Of a DNA stretch of 64,000 nucleotides, positions 12,001-23,800 are shown in pieces. The translations under genes and the position numbers were made by a program. Origin of the DNA: Solenopsis invicta (Eukaryota > Arthropoda > Insecta > Hymenoptera > Formicidae); NCBI RefSeq assembly GCF_016802725.1, contig NC_052668.1, forward strand, positions 12,159,001 through 12,223,000, in the 5' to 3' direction. How positions within the stretch are numbered: the stretch's first letter is position 1; each line of letters opens with the position of its first letter. The notes beneath the pieces were generated by a model. It was not told the DNA's origin, did no database searches, and saw only the letters and a program-made list of their open reading frames with translations.

Positions 12001-13195
12001 GGGAAAAGATTAATATAAATGCTAGTAAGCATCAAATATTATTAAATTAATTTTAATTTAATAAAAATGATATTACTAACTCTTATTTGATTATAACTGT
12101 GTTATATGTCCGAAAGTAACGGCGCGCAGTTTGATTGAGTCTGAGAAAGTATATAAAATCACACATATACATAAAAGCACTGAGATCCAGCTATGACCGA
12201 ATAGGCCTGCTTGTTTAGATTGTATGTTACATGTATCAGTCGAATATCTTTCTAGTTTAAAAATCATAATATTTTAATATTATTATTTAGTATACCTATA
12301 TTTAAATATTATAAATTTAGTAGCTAACCTCAGATATTCGAGTATAATGCTATCTAGAGTCATTAAACATTTGAGTCATACAACCATTTGAGAACTTGAA
12401 TCGGGAAGTTATGCAAAATTAAAAAAACAATTAGGGCCGGTTCAGCGTGTATCTTTATAAACCGAAACTGACATCGACGGATGACTTAAGGCATCGCCGA
12501 ATACAAATTGATAAAATTATGAACAATCAAATTTTGCATCATTTCAGCGATGGTATTTTAATTAATGCATCGTCAAAAAATTTTTTTTAAGATCTTTTTT
12601 AAGTATATGTCGATACTAAAAAAAATTTGCGACTATTTACTGCCGAATTTTTTTTATGGTAATGAATTAAGAACGGATTAAGAAGATTCTTTCCACTACT
12701 ATGCCCTTGAATTGTTCAGAGGCAGGCGTATAAATAGGCCAAAGCGAATCTCAAAATTCCACAGTTTGATGTGCGATTCGAAGGAGGACCTTAGTAAGTA
12801 AATTTCACTTTTATTTTTCTCTCTTTCTCTCTCTTAGTCTCATTTTCCTTCTTCCTTTCCAGCGCGCTAACTTATTCAATCTTCCATTTTTTTTTCCAAA
12901 TAGGCTAGCGAAAAATTAGACCTATCACACATATTTCAGTTTAAGTAGACCTAGACGCAGATATTTTTTTTTTTTCACGAAATTCGTGTGTCAACTTCGT
13001 ACGGTTCCCTCGTGAGTGAATCACACCGTGTATCATCGATACATGCAGTGTAGCGTCCTATCTCGAGTGACTGTAAAGTAGGACGCTATAGACTATACGT
13101 ATCGATGTAAATATTGCATAGTGTAAAATATTAAAAATTAAAAACTAATTAAAAATAATTTTATTATACAAGAAAAAATTTAGTATTAAATTAAA
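12001..13195. other. Intergenic stretch with a promoter-like patch and a hairpin
   Basis: No gene recognised. TATAAATA at 12729, an ACAGTT initiator-like site about 33 bases later and a GTAAGT at 12794 form a promoter/first-exon-like arrangement. At about 13032-13108 a two-step hairpin pairs TAGCGTCCTA with TAGGACGCTA, plus an outer CATCGATAC/GTATCGATG stem. The rest is AT-rich. Confidence 0.35.
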
Positions 13196-13380
13196 AATTT
13201 ATTGTTTCATATATAAGCAAAAATATAAAACTTCTTGGAAGAATTTATAATCTTAAACGGACATAATTTGCTTACGTGAAGAGAAAAATTTTCTCCATAT
13301 AAGCAAATTATATATGTTTAAGATTATAAATTCTTACAAGAAGATTTTATATTCTTGCTTATATATGAAACAATAAATTG
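13196..13380. mobile_element. Hairpin MITE of about 185 bases
   Basis: Two arms of about 86 bases are near-perfect inverted copies. Each contains TTATTGTTTCATATATAAGC, then an AAAACTTCTTGG-type segment and AATTTATAATCTTAAAC. They are separated by a short loop (AGAAAAATTTTCT). There is no coding capacity. The structure is typical of a foldback or MITE insertion. Confidence 0.75.
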
Positions 13381-13804
13381 TTGATTTGATATTAATTTTT
13401 TTTCTGTGTATAAATTTCTTAAATCACTTTTTTGTATTTTCTATTATTTCATTAAAAATTATTTAAAGTTATCTTTTTTCGTTTTTAATTTTATCTTTTA
13501 TATTTTATTTCTAAATTGGTTAATTTTGTTATTTAGATTATGATTTTTTCTATTATTATATTTCAAACTTTTTAAATTAATCCTTTTTTAGTTTTTAGTT
13601 TTGTTTTTAATTATTTTTAATGTTTTAAAATTATTTACTTTTTGTTTTTAATTTTATATTTATATTTTATTTTTTGAAAGAATAATTTAATCAGACAATT
13701 TTCTCAGGTTATTTTCTATTTATTAAAAAAAAATCTAACTTGTCCCATTCTCAAAGTAATCATCTAGTTTCGTCCGCAAATTATATTATTTTTTGAGTTA
13801 ATTA

Positions 13805-14566
13805 TGTGTGTGTGAAGCTGGCATATCATTTGGTGGAAAATCACTAAACATTGACAGTTCTGGGTTTATTTTCAATAGTTCTACAGTTCCTGATAGATAA
13901 AACAAATAGTTCTGGCCTTTAAAGCGAAAAAAAAATGCATAGTACAAAGTGAGATGCCAGGTTCACGCAGCATCTCAGTTTGCCTTAAGTTATTTTCCAG
14001 ACCCAATTTTTATAAGATTTTAAAAGATCTATAGTTCTAGATGAGTTTTAGAAAGAGTTCTAGCGTTTAACATAGTTTATTTAATTAAAAAAAAAATTAT
14101 TATAAAATATATATTTTATAATATTACATAATAAAGTTCCGTGAATCAAAAAATATTTTTCTTACAGTTCTCAACATATTAAAAAGTTTTCCGAAGAGTT
14201 CCGGTCGATTCCGAAATTAATTAATCAACAAAAAATTAATAACTTCCAAAAAACCCGATTTTCCGCACATATGAGTGAGATGCTGGTCTTTTTCGAAGAG
14301 TTCTGTGTAGGAAAAAATATTTTTCCTATAGTTCTCGATGAGAAGATCTTTTAAAATCCTACAAGAATTGTGTCTGGAAAATAACTTAGGACAAATTGAG
14401 ATGCTGCGTGAACCTGGCATCTCACTTTGTACTATGCGTTTCTTTCGCTTTAAAGGCCAGAACTATTTGTTTTATCTATCAGGAACTGTAGAACTATTGA
14501 AAATAAACCCAGAACTGTCAATGTTTAGTGATTTTCCACCAAATGATATGCCAGCTTCACACACAC
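13805..14566. mobile_element. Foldback element with about 230-base inverted arms
   Basis: The ends read TGTGTGTGTGAAGCTGG and, inverted, CCAGCTTCACACACAC. Arms 13805-14034 and 14340-14566 match along most of their length, sharing GCATATCATTTGGTGG, AGTTCTGGCCTTTAAAGCG and GTGAGATGCCAGGTTCACG. Flanks GTTAATTA and GTTAATTT suggest an 8-base target duplication, as in hAT-type elements. The 77-codon open frame in the right arm is mirrored by the left arm, so it is not a gene. Confidence 0.75.
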
Positions 14567-14567
14567 G

Positions 14568-15581
14568 TTAATTTTGAGTTATGAGTTATTTATGCCTAAT
14601 CCACGCTAAGAAATAAATTTGTTAAGAAATTATAATATTTAATTCGATACGATCAACTAAACATTAGATTGATTAAACAATTATTTAATTGCACAAAAAA
14701 GATTTATATTTTATTCATATCAACCATTAATATTTTTTTAACCAAAAATTAATATTTAGTTGCACATATCGGAATAAATATTTTAGATTTTCAACACATT
14801 ATTTTTCTCAGTGCATACTTATACTTATTCTGGGTAATGATAACAGTTCATATTGCATCACATGAAGAGATTGAAGACATTGAAAGAAATACTGCTGATA
14901 ATACTTCATCAAAAATGACTTATGTTAAAAAAATATGTGTTATCATTAAAAATAAAAATATAGGGAGTTGCCGAGGTACTTAGGTGAAGTCGTGCTATTC
15001 TTCGTCGGCACCTTAATTTTTTTCGGAAAATATAGGAGAGAGATATTCTTATATACCCATCCGCGCTTTTTGTCGGTTTACTGTCTAATAACCGTAATGA
15101 CATAGTCGTCATTGTTTACATCACGTGTAAACCAATTGTTTAGACACAAAATCGCATCTGGTAAATTGGCTTGCGGTCGATATACGTCTACATCATCGCG
15201 CAAGGCGAACATGAAATGCCGGGCGTTCTTGCCAGCAAGCGAACAAGCGAATGAGTGAGCGAACGTTGACGGGTTTCATAAGCAGCCAGCTGATATCCAG
15301 TGATCCATAAAGAATACGATGTTTCTGCATAAGTGGATAGCGCTTGGCGTTACGCCTGCAAGAAGTTAATGGCTTCTTCCAGCCACGAGACATTGCAAAG
15401 CGCTGTTTTCCATAATAAAAATAGGAATATGTTACGAAATTTACATTTGCGCATAATTAACGATGATGTAAAATTATGGACCGTGGAATCTATATTTATA
15501 TTCGGGAAACGCTAAAATTATCACGTCAATTCAGGATTGAGAATTTAAGGACCGGTTTTCGCAATTAATATACATCGTAAT
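14568..15581. other. Intergenic stretch, nothing recognised
   Basis: AT-rich to about 14900, then moderately GC-richer from 14960 to 15420, where the open frames are short and carry no recognisable motif. No splice-flanked exon, RNA gene or repeat pair was seen. Confidence 0.35.
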
Positions 15582-16596
15582 CTTTAGACCACCGCGCCGG
15601 AAAGTTTAGGATCCTCCACTACGGAGGATCTCCCATTATATAAGATACCCAAGCCGAATAAGGCCCATCTGACTTATTTTATTTTTTATAAATTCTATTT
15701 ACAAAGATATTGAAATAAACTGAATGAGAATAAAATGTTTATTTCAACCACTCGCCAAAATAAAATTATCTTCTATATAAAACATTTTTAAGTAAACAAA
15801 AAAGAAATGTTTTTAAACTCTGGCGTTGGGCCTTATTAAATTCTTGTGCTTTTAATAAGGTCCGAATTAAAAATAAATTAAAAATAACAAAGGAATTAAG
15901 TATTATTTTCCAACTCACTAATAAAATGATTATTAATCACAAATACGAAATCCTTTAAGATCTATTTTACTAGTAAAACATCACAATTATTTTTAATTTT
16001 GTCTATAATTAATATTTTAATTTTAAGATTCTGGCTATTTTAGTACAATTTTAGCTTATGGAAAGTTAGTATCATTGAAAATCGTTATTCTCTGTTGTAA
16101 GCCACATGCATAATAAAAAAATGACAATGGCTATAACAATTAATGTACAAGTGGGCCTTATTTATTAATACATTATTTATAAAAAAGTATATTTATTCCA
16201 AAAAATTGATATACATATTTGTTTTTTCCTACAGTTAGAAAGTTGAATAATATTATAATATGTTGTAATAAATCATAAAATAATGTATACTTATTAAATT
16301 TACAACACATTTTTATAAAAACGACTGATTTACCCACTTTGTTACAAGCTTTCGTTGCACTGAATAAACGTGTTGTCTCCGATATTAATTTCGTATTCAG
16401 TCTTTATCTACTTCCTATGACATATCTTTTAAGCATATATTTCAAACATAAAATGGGTTTTTAAATGGTAAATTGAAAAGTGGGCCTTATTTAGTACTGG
16501 GCCTTATTCGGCTCAAATACCTTATATAGGGTTATAATCAAGATATAAGTACAATATTTCGGAAATTAGAATACATCTAATGCCGGCGGTCTAAAG
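15582..16596. mobile_element. Non-autonomous element with nested inverted ends and GGGCCTTATT motifs
   Basis: Outer ends CTTTAGACC-ACCGCGCCGG and CCGGCGGTCTAAAG are inverted. An inner pair, AAGCCGAATAAGGCCCA (15651 on) and TGGGCCTTATTCGGCT (about 16498-16513), is also inverted, with ATATAAG/CTTATAT between the layers. The motif GGGCCTTATT or its complement recurs internally at about 15829, 15855 (as AATAAGGTCC), 16154 and 16483. No coding capacity. The exact boundaries and family are uncertain; the two layers could be one element inside another. Confidence 0.6.
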
Positions 16597-19129
16597 GAAT
16601 ATACACCTTTGATTTCTGACTCTTTACGGTGTGCCATAAGTAGTTCGTGTCAGTCATTAATTTTCATCATCTTTATAAGTATATATGTTAGGTATCAAAT
16701 GTTAAATTTGAATCGAATATTTTCTTCGATTTCTATGAGTTTCAAATCATACGCGTATCAGTATTTATCTGTACACGCCGTAAAATTCAGCAATCGGTCA
16801 AACGATCAAAACAGTCAATGTTATGATTTGTACAACGGTATTTCGTGTTTTAACTTTTTATTGATAGCATGATCAATAACTATTCGATAATTATGTTATG
16901 AAACGTACAAATATGTACGTTTTCGGCTTCTGCTCGACACCGTCGCGTCGCGTCAGCCGTTTGTTCTGACGAATGCTTGAATGACTCAATGAGTGTACAT
17001 CCAAAACTGCCAGAGATTTAAGGGATTTCCTTCCCCCCCCCCCGTTTGTTTTCTTAATTGTTTTACTTTTAAGTGAATAATAGTTTTATCTGGAGTTGGT
17101 ATGAAGAAAGTTATGCCAATTACCCGGAAACCGTCATTATTAGAAAATATATATAACTACATAGCGGCAATTTCAAAATATGAGCAAACGATACTGTGTA
17201 ATGCAGTGTACAATCCAGTGCTTTCCAATTATGATACAAGTCGACACAATCATACACAGCCATTTTTTTCATATACAGCGAACATTCTTAACTTCAGTTT
17301 CTGCGCAATTTTGAAAACGATGTCAAATAATCGATATTTATCCATGAGAGGTCGAATACATCTAGCTTCGATAGAAGCAGTGTTTCCATTACAAGTTGAT
17401 GCTGTGTAATACTGTGTCACACAGTGTATGACTATGTTTCGTTGCTGGTAAGCTCCCAGTAACAATGAAAATTTTAACTTAATAATTATTACTTTTTTTA
17501 AATATATATAGTTTCTTACATTTTGAATTTTATTATATGATTTAAGAATATTATTTTAAGGAAATTTTTATTTTGTGTGGCAAAAAGATTATGCTAAGAA
17601 AAAATTAGTTTTATAAATATACAGGACTAAATACTTAACTCATCTAATACTTAATTTATCTTAAATTACTCGTAAAATGTTATATAAAAGAAATGTTTAA
17701 AACAAAAATCTTATATTGGTAAAAAAGTAATTATTACATTGTACATTTCTCTCATGTCATATGATTTGTTTGAAATATTTTTTTCATTTGATAACAGTTT
17801 ATAAGTGATAAGAAGTATTCAAATTAAGTAATTTCACCTTATAATTAAAATATAATTTAGCTAAAATAATTGTCTATAATTAGTTGACAACTTTTACTTA
17901 ATTATTAATATTTATAATTAGTTAAAATTTTTAACAATTATTAACTTTACAATTAATTATTAATTCTTAACAGACGACAAAGTTTTTTTTTGTTCAATTA
18001 GACTATCTAAGTCGCTGAAGACACACGCTTAACTTTTATCTATTGTTATACACGGTTGACAAAATACAATGTCATTTGGCTGATAGATCCCTATTATCAA
18101 TAACGGTTTTTAGGGAAAGGGATCAATTCTTTTTATTTACCGACTACCAAACAATTTAAAACCGAAAAATCATCTAAATTTCCAAATTTTTACGTAATCT
18201 GCAGAGAATTAATAACATAATATCTACATTAGTATCTTAAAATATTACTCAAGATTTTGAATTAAGAAGATCGGTTATAAATATCAGCTAGAATTTGCTG
18301 TCTCGTATTTTAATCTCTAACTGAAATATTTTCAAATAACAATAATGCCTGTAAAAATACATATAAAATATCAAATAAATACATATAAAAATTTATTGTA
18401 TTAAAATAAACTTAATAACATAATTAAATGTTTATTACAAATTAATTAAAAATTACATATACATTTGTATTATTTTTACATAAATATTAATATTTGAAAT
18501 AAAATATTCATAATAAAATATGCACAAACTAAGCAATAAAATAATAATTTAAGAAGTTTTTACTCAACCTTCTCAATATAGGTATGCCAAAAGAGAAAAT
18601 TACAATAAACGAAACAAATTCACCATCCTCGCTGCGTCTGCGCGCTAATCAAATTTAACAATATAAACATAAAAAAATAAATTTTGTTATTTAAATAAAT
18701 TATATAAATTGCATAAATATATTGAATAAGTAAATAGTTTTATATAAATGAAAATATTGTAAATAAGATTAATACTATACTTATATTTCTTATAAAATTG
18801 TAAATAAAAATAATATAAATATATATACATATTTTATTTATAAATAATATTTATTTTTATATAAAATTTATATTATAAATTTATTAAAAAATGGTTTACT
18901 TCATTACATTCATTATTAATTTATAATATTCAAAGCATTCTTGAGAATTTTTCGTGAAATACAAATACATTTTTTTTACATTTAAGTACATTTTATCTTA
19001 TAAAATTTATGTCTATTTGACAATATTTGACTTACAGTAATGTAAAATTATGTCAATGTCAAAAATACAACAAAATTGACGTTTGAAAATATTTTCTACT
19101 GTGTTGTATCGTATTACTTAATATGCATA
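16597..19129. other. Intergenic AT-rich stretch
   Basis: No gene recognised. It contains a C10 run at about 17033-17043 and a GC-richer patch around 16930-17000. A 102-codon open frame at 17101-17409 has no motif and an atypical composition. Positions 17460-19100 are strongly AT-rich, low-complexity sequence. Confidence 0.35.
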
Positions 19130-19986
19130 CAAAGTGTGGCAGAAAAGTAATAAGACTGATTTCTTTTTTGCAACAATTTTATTTTATTTTTATACATCAA
19201 TGTTATCTCTTTCAAAGTAGTTCCCTTGGGCAGTTATACATCGGCGGAGGCGTTGTTTCGAGCCTTCGTAGCACTGCTGGAAGGCTTCAACTGAAATCAC
19301 CTACAGCTCCTCGATTGCGCTCCTTTGGACTCAGATCTCTTCAGTCATGTTATCACTGGTGATGAATCATGAATTTTTGAATATGATCTCGAAACAAAGT
19401 GAAGAGTGGCACACTAAGAAATCTCCTCGACCGAAAAAAGCTCGAATGAGCAAGTCAAAAATCAAGTGCATGCTCATTTGTTTTTTCAACAGTAGGGTGA
19501 ACAGTAGGCTTCACAGAGAATGTGTGCCTCCAGGACAAACTGTCAACCAAGTTTTTTATAAAAAAGTCCTTAAAAGGCTCAGAAAAAGAGTGATTCGCGT
19601 CAGATCGGACATTGTACACACTTGGATGCTCCAACGTTCCCTGCCACACGGCCATTTCCATCAACAAGTTTTTGACGAAAAAAGAGATTTCCGTGATTTC
19701 CAGCCCCCCTATCCGCCGGATCTCAGTCCGTGTGACTTTTTTTGTTCCCCAAGATCAAAAACCACTTAAAAGGACGTCATCTTGGTACTATCGATAACAT
19801 CCAAAAGAGCGTAACCGAGGAGCTGAAGGTGATTCCAATTGAGGCCTTCCAGCAGTGCTACAAAGACTCGAAACAACGCCAATGTATAGCTGCCCAAGGG
19901 AACTACTTTGAGGGGGATAACATTGATGTATAAAAATAAAATAAAACTGTTGAAAAAAAGTCTCATTACTTTTTTGCCACACCTCG
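19130..19986 (+). mobile_element. Rearranged mariner element with long inverted arms
   Basis: Ends CAAAGTGTGGCAGAAAAGTAA and (inverted) CGAGGTGTGGCAAAAAAGTAA are flanked by TA dinucleotides, as in Tc1/mariner. About 215 bases at the left (19130-19348) are an inverted copy of the right end (about 19765-19986), including the codons for the transposase C-terminus. They replace the true 5' half of the transposase gene. The copy is therefore a foldback derivative and cannot make transposase. Confidence 0.85.
19347..19933 (+). pseudogene. Mariner transposase C-terminal half, frameshifted
   Basis: Catalytic-domain residues of a mariner transposase can be read across three frames: KQSEEWHTKKSPRPKKARMS, VPPGQTVN, FYKKVLKRLR, then NVPCHTA (the second-aspartate region, normally DNAPCHTA, here without its aspartate), PPDLSPCDFF (third catalytic aspartate) and finally LKVIPIEAFQQCYKDSKQRQ and AAQGNYFEGDNIDV at the C-terminus. 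Frameshifts occur near 19640 and 19742. The DNA-binding N-terminal half is missing. Confidence 0.88.
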
Positions 19987-20129
19987 TATATGTTAAATGA
20001 AACTTCTCACATTTTTGCTCTTTTTTTTCTGTAGTAGAAACAGGTTTTTATAATTATATAACTGATGTAACTTAAATTTCGTAAATCTAAACATGCCTCT
20101 ATGTAGAGAAAAAAAAAAAGATGTAAGAG

Positions 20130-20370
20130 GCTGGTAAAGAATGCGGATTCCAAATGATTCAAAGTCCGTTTGCTTACGGTGAACCCGTCGCTATCAAAAT
20201 GTGTCTAACATTATTTTTGTTAATAAAATCACAAAATTTCCGTATAATAAACAAAGCACCACGATCTGATATTATCACCTCGGATCGAAAATAATGAAGA
20301 AAGTAATAATCTAAACATTGTATCGCTCCTGAAGTCAAAACATGTTTTGTCGGATATATCTTCACATACT
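20130..20370 (-). pseudogene. Gypsy-type integrase fragment
   Basis: The minus strand reads VIISDRGALFIIRKFCDF, NNVRHILIATGSP, stop, ANG. This matches the integrase catalytic core of Ty3/Gypsy LTR elements: the ISDRG aspartate motif, then the HI.ATGSPQANGQ segment, with the glutamine codon changed to a stop. Only about 70 codons remain. No LTRs, protease or reverse transcriptase were seen nearby, so this is an isolated relic. Confidence 0.75.
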
Positions 20371-20449
20371 TGCTGAAAGCATTTCCTATCAGAAATATAT
20401 AATTATTTTTAACGCTTAATTAAGCGCACTTTATCCACCGGGCTATAAT

Positions 20450-20870
20450 AACCAATATACAAAGTATTAAATAGTAATCCATATGGTACTATCTTTAATT
20501 ACTACATAAAGTGGTATTATCTCTGTACTATCATTGAAAAATTTTTTTATTTCAACCCAAATGGTATCTTTGATTTTTTTATAAAACTCAAGCGGTACTA
20601 TCTTTGTATTCTCATTGAAAGAACGTATTCCAACTTAAATGATATTTACTTAAAAATAAATAATATCTTAAAATTATATAATCTAATTTAACCTAAATAA
20701 TATGTCCAAAAAAATGTATGAAATTTTTAAATTGCTCCAATTATAAAGAGAATTTATTGCTCTTTGAAATAACTGCTGTACTATTTTTAACAAATAAAAT
20801 CCAAGTGCTAGTATCTTTATTTTTTTAATAAAACACAAGTGATATCTTTAATTTTTTTTTAAATATAATT
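20450..20870. repeat. Degenerate GGTACTATCTTT tandem repeat
   Basis: The phrase AATGGTACTATCTTT or close variants (GGTATTATCTCT, GGTATCTTTG, CGGTACTATCTTTG, GTGCTAGTATCTTT) recurs irregularly, each time followed by a T-rich run and AAAA(A/C)TC. It looks like a strongly decayed short tandem array. Confidence 0.45.
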
Positions 20871-23800
20871 CTTTAATCACAAAAAATCACTTGAGATTGG
20901 AATATTAATTAAAATAATAAAATATGACGGCTTGTGTATGCTAAAAGCAAACTTAAAAGTAGAATAAAAGTTAATTGAGCAAATAAGATGGAATATTATA
21001 AAAATACTGTATATATTAAATATTACATATCGTAAAGATTATGATATAATGGCCAAACAAACAATTCGGTACTAGAGTTAAAAAAAACAAGAACAACATA
21101 AGATTAAATTCGTTGAGGTATTCAGTAATTAGTGAATACATTACAAATCAAAATATATTTGTTTGGGGCAACATAAAAATTTTAGATATTGAAAAATATT
21201 TTCACAGAAGACTTATATCAGAAATGTTACACATTAAAGAATGAAAGAATAACATCAATTTAATCAAAAGCACTGAATTACTTGACAGCGCTTATCTTAA
21301 TACGCTAAAAGAACTTTCCAGTGTCTCCTTTTCGAGATACATTGTATTTATGTTTTTATCAAGTGATATTTAACACCAAGAAGTTAAATAAAGCCTCGTT
21401 TCGTTTTTTATTGATATGTAATATTTAATATATAGAATAATATTCCATTTTATTTACTCGATTAATTGACTTTCGTCCTACTTGTAAATTCGCTATGAAT
21501 ATTAAATTGGAGATTGAACTAGAAAGAAATAATATGAACTAAATGCCATTCAACAATCTGTCTGCAGTATATGGATCTAGTTCACATCACTGAATAGAAA
21601 CATAGACAACACTGGACATAAAGTAAGAAATAATTATGTCAGAAAAGATTTGAAAATAAAATTTAAAAAATTTTCCCAAGCATCAATAAAATCCCATGAA
21701 AATTCATGATTCTCAATGATAAAAATTAAATCTCCAAAAAATTACAGCTGTTTCTTGTTTTCTTTGTAGTACAAATCCTGAAAAATGCCTCAAATTATGA
21801 CTCTTCTAAATGCATTATACAGTGGTCACAGATCCGATCACTTCTCTTGGACCAATAAAAACTAAAAATTATATTCAATACTCTCTTGATCTTCTAAGAA
21901 CTAAATTTTTCGAGGGCAATTGATTAAATTAAAGCCGATGAAAATTATGACGCCCGAAGGTAATATCCTATTGAATCTAAATGAAGCTAATAGGCATTAT
22001 ATTCAACTTGTCAACGTAACGATCGATAATAGCGTGACATAATGTATCTATGTGCTATATAAACTATATTGTTAGAAAAGATATTGGGCTGTCTTTTCCT
22101 TGACAATATAATTTTAGCTTCAAGGCACAATATATATTATATTTAATGTAGCTACAATTTATATATTAATTAATTTTGATTAAGTAATGATAATCTGGAG
22201 ATTGAAAGCATCTAATGGATTGAGATTAATAAGTTATTAATTGTTGGATTGATTAATATAAAAAATCGTATTGATTACGCTATAACTATAATTGCAATAT
22301 ATAACAATACATGACATTTGTCAAGGGTTTACTTTATTATTTATTTTAAAAAATTATAAAAATTTATTTTAAAGCTCATTGCTTATAAATATATATGTTC
22401 ACTTTTTATACTTGAGTAATAATTGTATACTTTGGTTGTAGATTATTTAAATAATAATATACAGGTTACAAAGAGAACAAACATACACACATAATCATAT
22501 GTATTTGCTCCCTTTGTAATCTATATTATTTGTTCACGAAACTGATTTTTTTCCTAGTGCAGCATAAACACATATCGAATTTCAAGTTACATCCGTGCTT
22601 CTTTCGGCCACCAGCTGATATCGCTCGCACGACGTTTAAGAAAGTTCCTTGACAATGTTGTCAAAACGATTTCCATAACAGTATTTTGAAGAGGGCAGAG
22701 TTCATAAAATGAATCATATATGATTTATCTGCCCTTTTCAAAATACTTAAAATTCTACACTAAAAAAATAATTTAGTTTGCTAGTTTAATTTACTTTGCA
22801 AATACTGAAGGAATTCTTTTATTCTTAATGTTTAATTGAGGATTTTCTTAACACCAATCAAAAATACTTTTATATAACGAAAAATATATTCTGAATGACT
22901 CTAGAGAAAACTAGGAGGAAGCAACTCGACTAACTGGTATTTTTATAGCAACCAATTTTTTCTATTCACATATTTCGCAGAAGCAACTAAATTTTTTCTT
23001 CTATAAAAAAATATTTGGCACACTGAAAAATGTCTCAACTAAATACTTTTTACTAATTTTTTTTCCTAGTGCGTTAATTGTGTGTTCTAATTAATATACG
23101 AGTAAGTTTAATTTTATTCATTCTGAAAAATTATTTTGGTGTCGAACAAAGAAGTGTAAAGTACTCTTAAAAATTCGCTAAATAAAAGCTGTGAATTAGT
23201 TTAGCTTGCATAAATTCTGTTTAATGATTCTGCAAATTGATTGGCATTTTATTCTTAAATGCAGGTGCGATATTAAATTCGTTCCCAATTGCTTTTTGAA
23301 CAGGTTTTATCTCTCATCTTTTTAACGCTTACACAACTTTGTTTCGGAGCCTAATTTCTTTAACCCTCAGAGACTATTATCATCGTTCATGGTACTCTCG
23401 CTATCTCGTGCCAACATTACTCGAAATTGTTCTCGTACCGAGCGTACTGACCCGCTGACTGATCGTTTCTACGTAGGCAGTAAACGTCTTTCCGTGGGTC
23501 AACATTCAAAGGTCAAATAACGAGACGAGATAAGACGCGAAGGTTTCTCGTATGCGCCGATAAACAGCGCGATAATTGGTATGTAACAAGGGATGAAGGA
23601 GAGGTGGTGGCACTTCAAAGGCTTTACTACCTGCCAAGAGTGCGATCACTCTCGTCCAGGTTGTATAACGGCAGTATTAGATCTGCTGCGTTCGATGGAT
23701 TGTCGTGAATAGGCTCTGCATCTACTTTGCTGCATTTATTGTTTCTTCGCGAACAATAAGCGGGAAAACGCGTGTACTAGTAAAACGAATATCTCTCATG

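Noticed and set aside
17101..17409. A 102-codon open frame
   Set aside because: No recognisable motif, no homologous feel, and no exon borders with matching neighbours.
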